DNA of 64,000 nucleotides from DASXZH01 sp036502005 (lineage in GTDB: Bacteria > Armatimonadota > Fimbriimonadia > Fimbriimonadales > Fimbriimonadaceae): positions 102,247-166,246 of the forward strand of contig DASXZH010000078.1 of assembly GCA_036502005.1 (NCBI GenBank). The letters run 5' to 3'. Positions 45,378 through 56,991 of this stretch are shown in pieces. Both the position numbers and the translations under genes were made by a program. Positions within the stretch are counted from its first letter, which is position 1. The number at the start of each line of letters is the position of its first letter. The notes under the pieces are model-generated. The model did not search any database, was not told where the DNA came from, and saw only the letters and a program-made list of their open reading frames with translations.

Positions 45378-45818
45378 ATGCCGATTGTGAGGGTCGAGAC
45401 GCTGATTGATGCTTCCCCCACCGTGTGTTTCGATTTGGCCCGGGACGTAGATGTCCATGTTCAGACTACTGGCCGCTCTGGCGAACGCGCGGTTGCAGGC
45501 GTTACTTCTGGGAAGATGGGATTGGGCGATTCAGTCACGTTTGAAGCTAAGCATTTGGGGTTTCGTTGGCGGCTGACATCAAAGATTGTTTTGTATGAGT
45601 TCCCTACCCTTTTTGTGGATGAAATGGTAAAAGGGCCGTTTAAGCGGATGCGGCATGAACACCGATTTGAGGCTGCCCAATCTGGCACTTTGATGGTCGA
45701 CACCTTGGACTTTCAATCGCCGGTAGGATTGCTGGTTCTCGGGCGATACATGGAGCTATTTCTTGTTGAGCGCGGGGTGGCGTTGAAGCGAATGGCGGAA
45801 ACGCGATTGACTCCTTAA
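45378..45818 (+). CDS. SRPBCC-family protein (polyketide-cyclase-like)
   Basis: 146 residues. IDASPTVCFDLARDVDVHVQ opens the Bet v1-like fold, and LGFRWRLTSKIVLYEFPTLF with FVDEMVKGPFKRMRHEHRFE forms the curved sheet. It probably binds a hydrophobic ligand. It is divergent from the TetR gene and a likely target of it. A 36-bp dispersed repeat begins 27 bp after its stop. Confidence 0.8.
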   Translation: MPIVRVETLIDASPTVCFDLARDVDVHVQTTGRSGERAVAGVTSGKMGLGDSVTFEAKHLGFRWRLTSKIVLYEFPTLFVDEMVKGPFKRMRHEHRFEAAQSGTLMVDTLDFQSPVGLLVLGRYMELFLVERGVALKRMAETRLTP

Positions 45819-45844
45819 GGTGGACTTCAAAGGAATTGTGCGGA

Positions 45845-45880
45845 ATTGTGCGGTATTTTGCGGAGCACAATAGGTTCAAA
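45845..45880. repeat. Dispersed 36-bp repeat, copy 2
   Basis: Copy of 3223-3258 with 2 differences. Here the stem ATTGTGC / GCACAAT is perfect. The first 10 bases of the repeat are also duplicated directly upstream (GGAATTGTGCGGAATTGTGC). Confidence 0.7.
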
Positions 45881-46032
45881 CGACAACAAGAAATTTTATT
45901 TCGTTGCCAATTCGATCGCTAGCTACAGGATTTTCAAAGAACGAACCCAAGGGCTTCAAATGGTGGGACGACGATTGGGCGCGTAAAGGTTTCCGAATCC
46001 ATTTTCTTCTTGAATGCAGCGAGACGGGGCAG

Positions 46033-46710
46033 TCAACCGCGCCATTGGTCGAGTGTTTCTTCCATCTGGCCCGCAACCTTATCGCGAGCATCTTTCCTTT
46101 CCGTGCCATTTAGAAGATAGCGGTCATAAGGGGTGTGGACATGCCGAATATGCGCCCGAACCGCCAAGTCTATGGCATGTGGTTCAAAACTCTTCGCCGC
46201 TGCAGAGCGGCCGACTCGGCCACTATGTTTCTGGCAGGCGTGCAATGCGATGATGTGAGCCGAATCCTTGGGGCAATTGGGATAGCGGTTCCTAATGCGG
46301 CGTTCAAACTCGTCGATGAACTTCTCGTCCAGATGTTCCCGTTTCACGGCGGCGCGTTCTCGAGCGAGCTGCCTCGCAGGTTCGTCTTCGGCGCATTCTA
46401 GCGCCGCGCGGTCCCAGGCCTGCTCCTCCACCATTAGGCCCTGCCGTTCGTAACGCTTTCGCGCTGTGCTCCACTTCAATACGACGGCATGGAGGCTGGA
46501 ATATTTCTTGGCACGCCGTGTGAGGGCGGTGTTGCCGCTTGGCAGGAAGTAAAGCTCTCCTAGGTCGGCGCAGTTCATGCATAAAGGGCTGCCATTCTCC
46601 ATTCGCAGGAACTCGCCCTTCATCATTTCGGCGCCGCATTCGGCGCATGTGGCCTCCTTGCGGACATAGAAGACAGCTATTTCGACGGCTTTTTCTTTTG
46701 GTTCTTCCAT
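46033..46710 (-). CDS. DUF2293-domain protein with zinc ribbon
   Basis: 225 residues. An N-terminal CxxC pair (CAECGAEMMKGE, CMNCADLGELYFLPSGN) forms a probable zinc ribbon. The C-terminal part (ERRIRNRYPNCP, IALHACQKHSGRVGRSAAAK, AVRAHIRHVHTPYDRYL) is typical of DUF2293. The centre is Ala/Arg/Glu-rich and helical. Function unknown. It has no obvious operon partner. Confidence 0.75.
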   Translation of the reverse strand: MEEPKEKAVEIAVFYVRKEATCAECGAEMMKGEFLRMENGSPLCMNCADLGELYFLPSGNTALTRRAKKYSSLHAVVLKWSTARKRYERQGLMVEEQAWDRAALECAEDEPARQLARERAAVKREHLDEKFIDEFERRIRNRYPNCPKDSAHIIALHACQKHSGRVGRSAAAKSFEPHAIDLAVRAHIRHVHTPYDRYLLNGTERKDARDKVAGQMEETLDQWRG

Positions 46711-46803
46711 TGCGAGCCCTAGTTTGTAAGATTACTCAGGAAGGGAGCAAAGAGAGCCTGCATCGACATTCTATTCTAAGCCACGTTTCTAGAGGGAAGA
46801 CTT

Positions 46804-49017
46804 TTAGCCGCCGCCCGGAGCAGGACTTCCGGCATTAATAGTATCAGTCCCCTTCGCCGGGGCAGCAATGGTGTAAAGCAGGCTGATCCTGCTTGAGTTG
46901 ATGGCAATGATCCTGATCTTTCGATTCGGAAGTACACCGCCGATGGTCGATTTTGGAAAGAACACATAGGCATTAAGGGTAGCTCCCGCGGCGACGGTTT
47001 GCGTGTTGGTGAGAATGAAAGAAGCGGTTAGATCGGTTCCTTCTTTTGCCTTTAGGTTGGTGAACGCAGACGTAAAACCGTTGATTAGCGTTTGGTAAAG
47101 CGAGATCCGGCTCCCATCTTGACCGAAACGTAGAGGGTTCCAGGAGTTTGTTTTGATGGCAAGGCCCGCTGGGTAGGCGTTGTTTAAGAAGGCAGCTATC
47201 TGGAAGACATAGCCAATCCCTTTGACAAACTGGTTACCCGGATCGCGGTCGTTCCTGGCATCATTTGTCGCCGAAAGCTCCGGATAAAGAGTTGGCGGAT
47301 AGAGAATTGCAAGACAATTAGCTTCGCCATTGGTAAAGGCGCTAAGTTTGGCCGAGAAGCCCTTGTAAGCAAACTGAAACTCATCTTTTGTTACTTGCTC
47401 GCCAAAATTATGAATTGGTGATTTGGATGCATCTTGAACCAAAACATCAGCCAGCATCGAATTGCCGTACACAGTGAGCGATCTGTTGGCGAGATCGGAC
47501 GACTGTGCCTGATCGAGGTTGTTGTGGAGAACGAGGTTCTGAATAAAAAACTCTCGACAGGTTTCTCGACCGAACATGAGCAAGCTCTTGGTCTCATCGG
47601 CTGGGCTCATAGTCGCGGCCATCTGCGGAACCACATGGGCGGGAATCGAACGAATATAGTGGAGACCAGAAGTTTTATCAGTGTACGTTAGAACGATTGT
47701 GGCAAATCCATAACCGTCGCCCGAGATTATTAAGTCATTTCCGGTTGGAGCTGTATTGCCGGTTTGGGACGTCTCAGCGAAATGCGCTTCCACTCGATCA
47801 GAAGTTTTTACAGAACACTTGTTGACAATGTAGCTTATATCCGGATTGGACGGAGGATCACTTTTAACCAACTTATGGTCGGCATCTAAATAATCGACAT
47901 GAACGCTAACCTCATCGCCTTCGACAATCGTTAAGGGTTTCGTCGAAACGTTAACGTCTGTGACCACCGGGACAACGGTGACGTTTAGCGTCAAGTCTTG
48001 GGCATTGGGAGACGAAATCGTCAACTGGGAAATTCCCGGTTGGTCCCCACTTATGTTTAGAGATATTGTTGAACCGTTGGGTTCGGGCAAATACATACTG
48101 ACATTGGGCGTACTGGACTTCGCACTTAGAGTTCCTCCTACCGTTACGTCGCGAGCAGGCGAGCTTGATACCAGTTGGAATTGAAGCGTCCGCGTTTGGT
48201 GTTGAAGAAGAATGAGGGGGGATTGGACAGGACCGCCGCTAGCTGCAACCAGCTGAATTTGGGGCTGAAAACTTTGGACCGTTATAAATCGAGAGAGCCC
48301 TCCGCTGTCAATCCGTACCGAATAGGTTCCGACCTTTAAAGCTTTGATAACTAGGTTATGAGCAGTGCCCGCTGATAATGGCGATTGAAATGTGACTCCA
48401 TCGGTTGAAAATTGCAGCGCCTGATTGTCGCTTGCGGTGTAAGTGATGTCTGAATAGGCGACGGTCTTTTCTTTGCTGCCGTCTACGGGCTTCTTCGGAA
48501 TAATTCGCAAACTGCAGGTCGTTCCGGTTGGAACCCATACCATCGCAGAATCGCCGACAAAACTTAACGAACCTGCATCGCCCGATTTTAAATCGGGCGT
48601 GGATATGCTGATGTAACTTAATGGATTCACCTTGACGATGCCATAGTTTGTGCTAGAGCCTCCCGCGCTTATGAGAGCCGACCCCGGCATGAGAGCTTTT
48701 ACGGCACAGGTGCCGGGGTCTGACACTTTTACCAAATCTGGGTTCAGTGACACATAAGCGACCTTGGATGTACCTGCGAAGGGGTAAACGCCGGTGTCGC
48801 CGGGGTAGATGGTGGCCACTACAGGTATTGGGCTAACTGTTTGAGCCTGCAGAGGCGCCACGGAGACAGCCGCCGTAATGAGCATGAAGAATGGCCTTAT
48901 CAAACGCTGCCTTCTGCTGCGGTTACGGATCTGTGCTCCATCGCCTTTTGTTGCACTTTGCGCTCGGCTGCACTTCAGACTGAAAAACTGCTTACTTAAT
49001 TTTCGTATCTCTAGCAT
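46804..49017 (-). CDS. Large exported protein with Ig-like repeats
   Basis: 737 residues. The ATG at 49017 has GGAGG 9 bp upstream. A long basic leader precedes a hydrophobic core (RPFFMLITAAVSVAPLQAQ). The mature N-terminus reads YPGDTGVYPFAGTSKVAYVS and VKVSDPGTCAVKALMPGSAL, a BIG2-like sandwich; several more beta-sandwiches follow up to about residue 480, then a distinct C-terminal domain (MFGRETCREFFIQNLVLHN, AIKTNSWNPLRF). Probably a surface or periplasmic structural protein. Function unknown. Confidence 0.7.
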   Translation of the reverse strand: MLEIRKLSKQFFSLKCSRAQSATKGDGAQIRNRSRRQRLIRPFFMLITAAVSVAPLQAQTVSPIPVVATIYPGDTGVYPFAGTSKVAYVSLNPDLVKVSDPGTCAVKALMPGSALISAGGSSTNYGIVKVNPLSYISISTPDLKSGDAGSLSFVGDSAMVWVPTGTTCSLRIIPKKPVDGSKEKTVAYSDITYTASDNQALQFSTDGVTFQSPLSAGTAHNLVIKALKVGTYSVRIDSGGLSRFITVQSFQPQIQLVAASGGPVQSPLILLQHQTRTLQFQLVSSSPARDVTVGGTLSAKSSTPNVSMYLPEPNGSTISLNISGDQPGISQLTISSPNAQDLTLNVTVVPVVTDVNVSTKPLTIVEGDEVSVHVDYLDADHKLVKSDPPSNPDISYIVNKCSVKTSDRVEAHFAETSQTGNTAPTGNDLIISGDGYGFATIVLTYTDKTSGLHYIRSIPAHVVPQMAATMSPADETKSLLMFGRETCREFFIQNLVLHNNLDQAQSSDLANRSLTVYGNSMLADVLVQDASKSPIHNFGEQVTKDEFQFAYKGFSAKLSAFTNGEANCLAILYPPTLYPELSATNDARNDRDPGNQFVKGIGYVFQIAAFLNNAYPAGLAIKTNSWNPLRFGQDGSRISLYQTLINGFTSAFTNLKAKEGTDLTASFILTNTQTVAAGATLNAYVFFPKSTIGGVLPNRKIRIIAINSSRISLLYTIAAPAKGTDTINAGSPAPGGG

Positions 49018-49052
49018 CTACATCATCCTCCACAAACAACCGCTAACCTCAA

Positions 49053-49478
49053 TCAGACCGCGCGGCCAGCGTAATACACCTTGTCTCTAGAACCCGGATT
49101 CCACGCCCAGTTAACGGTGGCATTCTCCTTGCCAACGCCTCCGAACCGCCCCCAATAGGCAGTTGGATACTTATTTCGATTGAGGCCGCCGGTTACAACG
49201 ACGACGACGTGACCGTGAGTTTGTGCCGGGACGTTTTGGGATCCTTTTAGCGCGCCAAGAACGAGCCACCCGGTATCCGCCTTCTCTTTGGCTTCCACAC
49301 CATTGGCGAGATGGGTCCATCCGGGGCCATGGATTTCATCATAGATATTGTCCGCGAGTCCAGTGAGATTCACACCGAAGTCAGTGGCGACGGCTTTTGC
49401 AAACCCGGAACAGTCATCTTTATACACCGGCCAATGCGCTTTGCAACTTGCAATAATCCGGTCAGGCGTGGTTTCCAT
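49053..49478 (-). CDS. NlpC/P60-like small peptidase candidate
   Basis: 141 residues, no signal peptide. VYKDDCSGFAKAVATDFGV carries the D-C-S-G-F active-site Cys typical of NlpC/P60 and related papain-like endopeptidases; QTHGHVVVVVTGG supplies the His. The G-x-x-x-G spacing is compact, so it could also belong to an amidase family of unknown function. AGAAGGAAAG precedes the ATG, and TATAAT lies at 49511-49516. It is divergent from the DUF1906 gene. Confidence 0.6.
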   Translation of the reverse strand: METTPDRIIASCKAHWPVYKDDCSGFAKAVATDFGVNLTGLADNIYDEIHGPGWTHLANGVEAKEKADTGWLVLGALKGSQNVPAQTHGHVVVVVTGGLNRNKYPTAYWGRFGGVGKENATVNWAWNPGSRDKVYYAGRAV

Positions 49479-49510
49479 AATCTTTCCTTCTATCCATAAC
49501 TTTTAAAACT

Positions 49511-49569
49511 ATTATACATATCTGCTAGCAGCATTCTGTACCCCTTACGTAGTATATTACGACTATTAT
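49511..49569. promoter_or_regulatory. Divergent promoter region of a hydrolase pair
   Basis: The 115-bp gap is strongly AT-rich. TATAAT (49511-49516, minus) faces the NlpC-like gene; TATATT (49553-49558) and TATTAT (49564-49569) face the DUF1906 gene. No clear -35 boxes are seen. Confidence 0.4.
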
Positions 49570-49593
49570 GAAATACATAGGTAGTAAATCATT

Positions 49594-50178
49594 ATGAAGG
49601 CGTTCGAAACTAGCACTAGCCCGGTTGGTAAGGCAGACATCATTAAGGTAGAAGGATACGAAGCAGTTGGGCTTTATCTTAGAGAAGATAGAGCACCAAA
49701 GGCGGCCGTGGCTGAATTGAGGGCGGCTGGGTTAAAGCTATGGACCGTCTATGAAAAGGGGCATCCAGACCATTTAGCCTATTTCACAAGTCAGCAGGGC
49801 AAGATCGACGGTCATAATGCTGCAGCTTATGCAGCTTATATTGGCCAAACGCCAGAGTCACAAATCTACGCGGCCGCCGATTTCGATCCGGATTTGGCTG
49901 GCGTCAACGGCCCAGTCAGTGACTATATGGCTGCTTTCCAAAAGGCGGTCAAGGGGTCTGATTACCGTGCCAGTGTTTACAGTTCCGGTCTCGCGTGCCG
50001 CATACTCATCGAGAAGGGGCTGGCCCATACCGGTTGGCTCTCGAAGTCGACCGGCTATAGAGAACATCAAAAGTTTATTCCTCATGCCAGTATTGTCCAG
50101 GGCGCGAGCATAAGCTTCGCCGGACTAGATGCGGATCTCGATTCAATACCGGATGCGAACGTTGCCGGTTTATGGTAG
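49594..50178 (+). CDS. DUF1906 (Rv2525c-like) glycoside-hydrolase-like protein
   Basis: 194 residues. EAVGLYLREDRAPK, LKLWTVYEKGHPDH, QIYAAADFDPD and ASVYSSGLACRIL fit the TIM-barrel DUF1906 family, related to GH25 lysozymes. The acidic residues of ADFDPD lie where the GH25 catalytic strand is expected. No signal peptide is present. Paired with the NlpC-like gene, it suggests cleavage of both glycan and peptide parts of a cell wall, as in lysis or inter-bacterial systems. Confidence 0.7.
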   Translation: MKAFETSTSPVGKADIIKVEGYEAVGLYLREDRAPKAAVAELRAAGLKLWTVYEKGHPDHLAYFTSQQGKIDGHNAAAYAAYIGQTPESQIYAAADFDPDLAGVNGPVSDYMAAFQKAVKGSDYRASVYSSGLACRILIEKGLAHTGWLSKSTGYREHQKFIPHASIVQGASISFAGLDADLDSIPDANVAGLW

Positions 50179-50274
50179 TACCGGAACCAAGTTGATTATG
50201 TCGGTCCCGGTTTTTATTCGGGGCCGACTGGTTGTGCAACCCTGGCCGGGGATGGCTGTATTACTTCTGGGTTG

Positions 50275-51555
50275 ATGAAAAAGTGGGCTTTAGCCGGCGG
50301 CTTCGTGGTTCTCTTGTTGGGGGGCTCGTGCTGGCTTGATATAAGTATTTCGCGAAATAGGGCAGAAGCCGAGCTTAAGGAGCAGCTACGGCTGGCCCGG
50401 CTGGAAGGCATTCCTACAACAGCGGCGGAGTTCGCGGCGTTAATCAAACCTTGCCGGCCAGAGGACAACGCGGCTCCCTATTATCGAAAGCTGGCTTCGT
50501 TGCCAAGGAACGACCCCGATCCTCTGCTAGCCTACAACCTGACTTTTAAGTCGGATGCCGCGTCGATTAAGGCGGCTCAGAAGTTTCTAGATAGCAATCG
50601 AACTCAACTGGCGGCCATAGATATGGCGGTTACGAAAACTCGTTGCTGGTTTAATCGGGACTGGTCTCAAGGGTACGCCGTGCTCTTTAGCGAGTACGCC
50701 TATATGAAACAGGCCGCCAAGTTGCTGTCCATAAGGGCCTCCATTAACGTAGCGGAAGGAAAGCCGGACCTCGCCTTAGCTGACATCCAGCGAATGCAAA
50801 CCATAGCCAACCATTCAGGCGAAGAGCCGGAAGAACTAGGTCCCCTCGTGGCAGATGGCATCCGAATTATAGAGACGAAAACCATAGCGGGTTGGGCATT
50901 TGAGCACCCAAGTGTACCGCAGTATAAAGCGGGGTTGAAGTCAGCCATCGACAACTTTTCTCCTCCTGACGGTCGGAAAGAACATACTGAAGATCTTTCC
51001 AATATTCTTTGGCTCTTTAATGCGCTAAAGACCCCCGAGGGACGTGCCAGCCTCGGTCTGAAGCCGCGGGACACGGACCAGCGTGTGGTGGAGGGACTCT
51101 TCGACGCCTTGGCTAGCAACGGGAAAAGTGAAGCAGATGTCGTCAAGGATTGTCGAGAGATGTGGGTCTCTTACACGCTTTCTTCGCCCAAACGTGAAAC
51201 TGCTATCCAAAACGCAAATGATGACCTCATGAAGGATATCTGGTGTGAGCCCACGGCAGCATTCCTGTTCACCTCCCTTCAGGGCGGTGTACCAGGCGGT
51301 TACTGGAATGATCGCCATAGACAGATTTGGTTGGAGAATCGCGAAAAGTATTCAATCCTCTATAAGGCGCTGAGCGCCGCAAAGATTCCCGAAACTATCG
51401 ATACGAGCAAGATCTTAAGCCCCTATGGTAAGTCGCTAACCTACCATTTTGATGGAAAGCACATGACCATCACAGTTAGCGGATTTGATCAAGACGAAAC
51501 TCCACCGAAGCCTTCCGTTTTGAAGATCCCGTCGGATCTACCGAAGACCAAATGA
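50275..51555 (+). CDS. Hypothetical membrane-anchored protein
   Basis: 426 residues from ATG 50275 (a TTG one codon earlier is also in frame). N-terminal helix KWALAGGFVVLLLGGSCWL, then a helical soluble domain with RLEGIPTTAAEFAALIKPCR, LAYNLTFKSDAASIKAAQKF and LSIRASINVAEGKPDLALADIQRM. This pattern is frequent in planctomycete/armatimonad exported proteins of unknown function. No catalytic motif was seen. The 59-residue gene follows after 19 bp. Confidence 0.6.
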   Translation: MKKWALAGGFVVLLLGGSCWLDISISRNRAEAELKEQLRLARLEGIPTTAAEFAALIKPCRPEDNAAPYYRKLASLPRNDPDPLLAYNLTFKSDAASIKAAQKFLDSNRTQLAAIDMAVTKTRCWFNRDWSQGYAVLFSEYAYMKQAAKLLSIRASINVAEGKPDLALADIQRMQTIANHSGEEPEELGPLVADGIRIIETKTIAGWAFEHPSVPQYKAGLKSAIDNFSPPDGRKEHTEDLSNILWLFNALKTPEGRASLGLKPRDTDQRVVEGLFDALASNGKSEADVVKDCREMWVSYTLSSPKRETAIQNANDDLMKDIWCEPTAAFLFTSLQGGVPGGYWNDRHRQIWLENREKYSILYKALSAAKIPETIDTSKILSPYGKSLTYHFDGKHMTITVSGFDQDETPPKPSVLKIPSDLPKTK

Positions 51556-51574
51556 CCCAATAATGTGGAGACCC

Positions 51575-51754
51575 ATGAATAACGATTGGGATAAGATCGA
51601 GGCCGACAAAAGGGCGCTGCGTGCCCGTTATACGGCGATGCCGATCTCGGAGAAGCTGAAGATGCTTGATGCTTTACGCGAGCGGACCTTGGTGATCCAA
51701 CGGGCAAGTTTACGTCTTCCTGAAAAAGATAATCCCGATACTCCGGAGCACTAG
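51575..51754 (+). CDS. Small conserved-looking hypothetical protein
   Basis: 59 residues; the ATG at 51575 is preceded by GTGGAG at 7 bp. Helical and charged: DWDKIEADKRALRARYTAMP followed by ISEKLKMLDALRERT, which resembles the short accessory proteins that often start with a RAxxxAMPxxEKLxxL pattern (AbiEii/BrnA-type antitoxin-like). No partner toxin is adjacent. Function unknown. Confidence 0.55.
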   Translation: MNNDWDKIEADKRALRARYTAMPISEKLKMLDALRERTLVIQRASLRLPEKDNPDTPEH

Positions 51755-51823
51755 CAGGTCGAACTAAACGCACCATCCTGACGCGCCACCCTAAACCAGG
51801 CACTACACGATGCAAAGCCGCAA

Positions 51824-51856
51824 GATAAAAAAGCCCCACTTTTCAGTGAGGCTTCA
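51824..51856 (-). terminator. rRNA operon terminator
   Basis: On the minus strand AAGCCTCACT and AGTGGGGCTT pair around GAAA with T-rich sequence following (CTTTTTTATC). It lies 12 bp after the 5S 3' end. Confidence 0.8.
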
Positions 51857-51868
51857 AATATTTATCTA

Positions 51869-51985
51869 TCCGGGCAGCGTGCTTATCTCCCGTGATCTTG
51901 CGACCCAAGTACTTCCGCCGCTGAGAGGCTTAACTGCCGTGTTCGGAATGGGAACGGGTGTTTCCCTCTCGCCAAGACCACCCGA
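51869..51985 (-). rRNA. rrf: 5S ribosomal RNA
   Basis: The minus strand gives CGGGTGGTCTTGGCGAG at the 5' end, then the universal CCGTTCCCATTCCGAACACG, GGCAGTTAAGCCTCTCAGCG and AGTACTTGGGTCGCAAGATC, ending GCACGCTGCCCGG. About 117 nt. The terminal helix CGGG/CCCG is intact. Ends are approximate to within a few bases. It follows the 23S in transcription order. Confidence 0.95.
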
Positions 51986-52102
51986 ATAGAAATCGTAGTG
52001 GGATTAGGGCCTTTGGTTTTCGGCCTTGGGCCTTCGGGCCGGAAAAGATTCCGAATACCGAATGCCGGGGGCCTAATGCCGAATGCCTTTCCCTTAGCGC
52101 AA
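51986..52102 (-). other. 23S-5S spacer with CGAATGC-type heptad repeats
   Basis: 52047-52087 consists of CCGAATA, CCGAATGC and CTAATGC units around GGGGGCC; 52017-52042 is a GGCCTT/GGGCC-rich palindromic patch. No tRNA is present. Repeats in the spacer of an rRNA transcript should be removed during processing. Confidence 0.6.
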
Positions 52103-52159
52103 AGCGCTTAGAGAGTTGCACATTATGATTGATAGATTAATGCACCAAACCATCGAAAG

Positions 52160-52168
<9 letters not shown>
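52103..52168 (-). other. 3' arm of the pre-23S processing stem
   Basis: The plus strand here (AGAGAGTTGCACATTATGAT, then GATAGATTAATGCA, CGAAAGAGGTTGCTTAA) is near-identical to the reverse strand at 55197-55262. In the transcript the two regions therefore form a long bulged helix that brings the 23S ends together, the expected RNase III substrate. Confidence 0.8.
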
Positions 52169-55196
<3,028 letters not shown>

Positions 55197-55206
<10 letters not shown>

Positions 55207-55262
55207 CTTTCGAGTGCTCGATGCATTAATCTATCATCACAATATGCAACTTTCAAAGAGCT
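55197..55262 (-). promoter_or_regulatory. 23S leader: 5' processing arm and boxA-like site
   Basis: The reverse strand reads AGCTCTTTGAAAG (55250-55262), a boxA-like antitermination element, followed by the 5' arm of the processing stem (TTGCATATTG, GATAGATTAATGCATCGAGC, CGAAAGATGTTGC). Further upstream a TATATAAG stretch at about 55398-55405 could be the -10 of the 23S promoter; no convincing -35 was found. Confidence 0.55.
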
Positions 55263-55456
55263 TTTACGCTGGCCACTGCGTCTTTTCAGTCGAGCGGCAA
55301 GGAGAGATGATACCAGGCAGAGACCTGAAAGTCAAGGCCTGTCAGGCTTTTCTGCGTAAATCATTGGCAGAACGTCTACTCCGTGTCTTTCTATTGACTT
55401 ATATAAAAGTTCCGTTGCGAAGCTTAGGCTGATAAAGGCTACTTGACGGCCAACTT

Positions 55457-56973
55457 CTAGTTTAAGATTGGACCAGCTAACCGAAATCCCAGCCTCCACG
55501 CCCGAAAGCCGAGTGGGTGCGGCGAGCGAAAGGTGCATTCCATATTTGCTGGCTGGTTGTCTTCCCAAGACGATCCGCAACATATTTTCTTAGAATGAGT
55601 CGGGTCTAGCCAGGAATCTGTCCACTGCTTAACATTACCGCTCATGTCCAGGCAACCGTAGGGGCTCGCCCCTCTGGCAAAGGATGCAACGTCAGTCGTG
55701 AGCGGTTTTCGTCCGTCGCAACTCGACCAGCATTTCTTAGGATCAAACTCGTTCCCCCATGGGTAGAGCCGACCATCCGTTCCTCTCGCCGCCTTTTCCC
55801 ATTGCTCTTCGCTGGGCAGCGAAGCGCCTGCCCAAACGGAATATTCTTTTGCGAAAGGGTAGGTCACATTTTCGACAGGTCGGCTATCTAGCACCATCGA
55901 CTGAGAAGCTATCGGAAAGGGGTGGTGGGTTTCTTTGCAAAATCGTTTGTATTGGCCCCAGGTCACTTCGTTCTTTCCGATCCAGTAGCCACCCAAGCTC
56001 ACCTTTGAATCATTCAAGCCGTAAAGAAACTCGCCAGATTGCACCCAAACGTACTCAGAACCGTCTACTGGATTAGTCACCGTGTCACCAATATGATCCC
56101 CTGGAGACATCAATCCCGAAAAGTAGTTATAAGGATGGCCCCTGAGATCCAAGCCCTTGCCGGTATTCCTCCTACCTAAGAAGAACGCTACTGCGATACA
56201 TATTAGGGCCATTGCGGCTAAGGCCATGATAATCGTATGCCGATGCAGCATTATGACCCGAGGATCCTTTTCTTTTCGAGCCGTAATCGCGGCTAAATCT
56301 TCGATCGGATCTTCTTTCGAAGCGTCCGGCTTCAGTAGCGAATTCTTCCGCTTCAAGCAAACAGGACAGAGAAAACCCTCGCCGCAAAAGCTTGCGCTGC
56401 ATTCAACGCAGCGAAGGACTGGTCCGGTTGGAGGCGCTACGACTTCCGCCGCCAGCGCGTCCTCTTTTTGCTTTGGTTTAATGGGCTGCCTTAGCGGTCG
56501 CTCTATAGGCGAATCTGTACCGGCCGGCCTCCAGTCTAGTTCTACAGGCAAAACCCGCTCCACTTGACGCCGGCAGAAGTGTTCCGAGGTACGGTATTTC
56601 AGGATCGCTTGGATATCGCCCATCTGAAGTTGGAGCCCGCGCGGAAGAGTCGTTTGGCTTAGGTGAATCGCCAAAAATGGCTTCGATGCATTCAATGCGT
56701 AGTTGATCTCATTTCGCACATTCTTAGAAGGCAGCATGATCTGTAACAAAGACGATAAAGAGTGTACAGTTCTCGATTGCCTTAGTGATTTCCTCGGGCC
56801 ATTCATTGCCAGGATCGATTCCTTCGTCATACCAAACTTTCAGCCCGCAATCGCGGAACCAAATCAGTTCCTTAAAAACTTCTTGCGAGTCTCTGTGACG
56901 GTAACTAACAAATATAAAAGGGGTGCCACCGCTTATATGCTTCAAACGAAGCTGGGTGCGCAGTGTCGGCCAT
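55457..56973 (-). pseudogene. TIR-domain / FGE-sulfatase-like protein, frameshifted
   Basis: From ATG 56973 (MADTAHPASFEAY) a one-base insertion near 56934 shifts the frame to GTPFIFVSYRHRDSQEVFKE, VWYDEGIDPGNEWPEEITKA and ENCTLFIVFVTDHAA. A second shift near 56725 leads into SKNVRNEINYALNASKPFL, which carries the TIR catalytic-type Glu. Then follow a zinc ribbon (CVECSASFCGEGFLCPVC), a helix (IIMALAAMALICIAVAFFL) and an FGE/SUMF1-like domain (GYWIGKNEVTWGQYKRF, SLPSEEQWEKAARGTDGRL, YPWGNEFDP, YGCLDMSGNVKQW, LGFRLAG). The downstream part (55457-56830) is one clean frame. Either a recently broken gene, a sequencing error, or frameshift control. Last gene of the operon. Confidence 0.75.
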
Positions 56974-56991
56974 AGCTAAGCTGATGCCAGA

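Noticed and set aside
45904..46113. 69-residue plus-strand frame after the 36-bp repeat
   Set aside because: Overlaps the end of the DUF2293 gene on the other strand and has no motif or RBS.
56157..56567. 136-residue plus-strand frame opposite the FGE gene
   Set aside because: The minus strand carries recognisable TIR, zinc-ribbon and FGE motifs.
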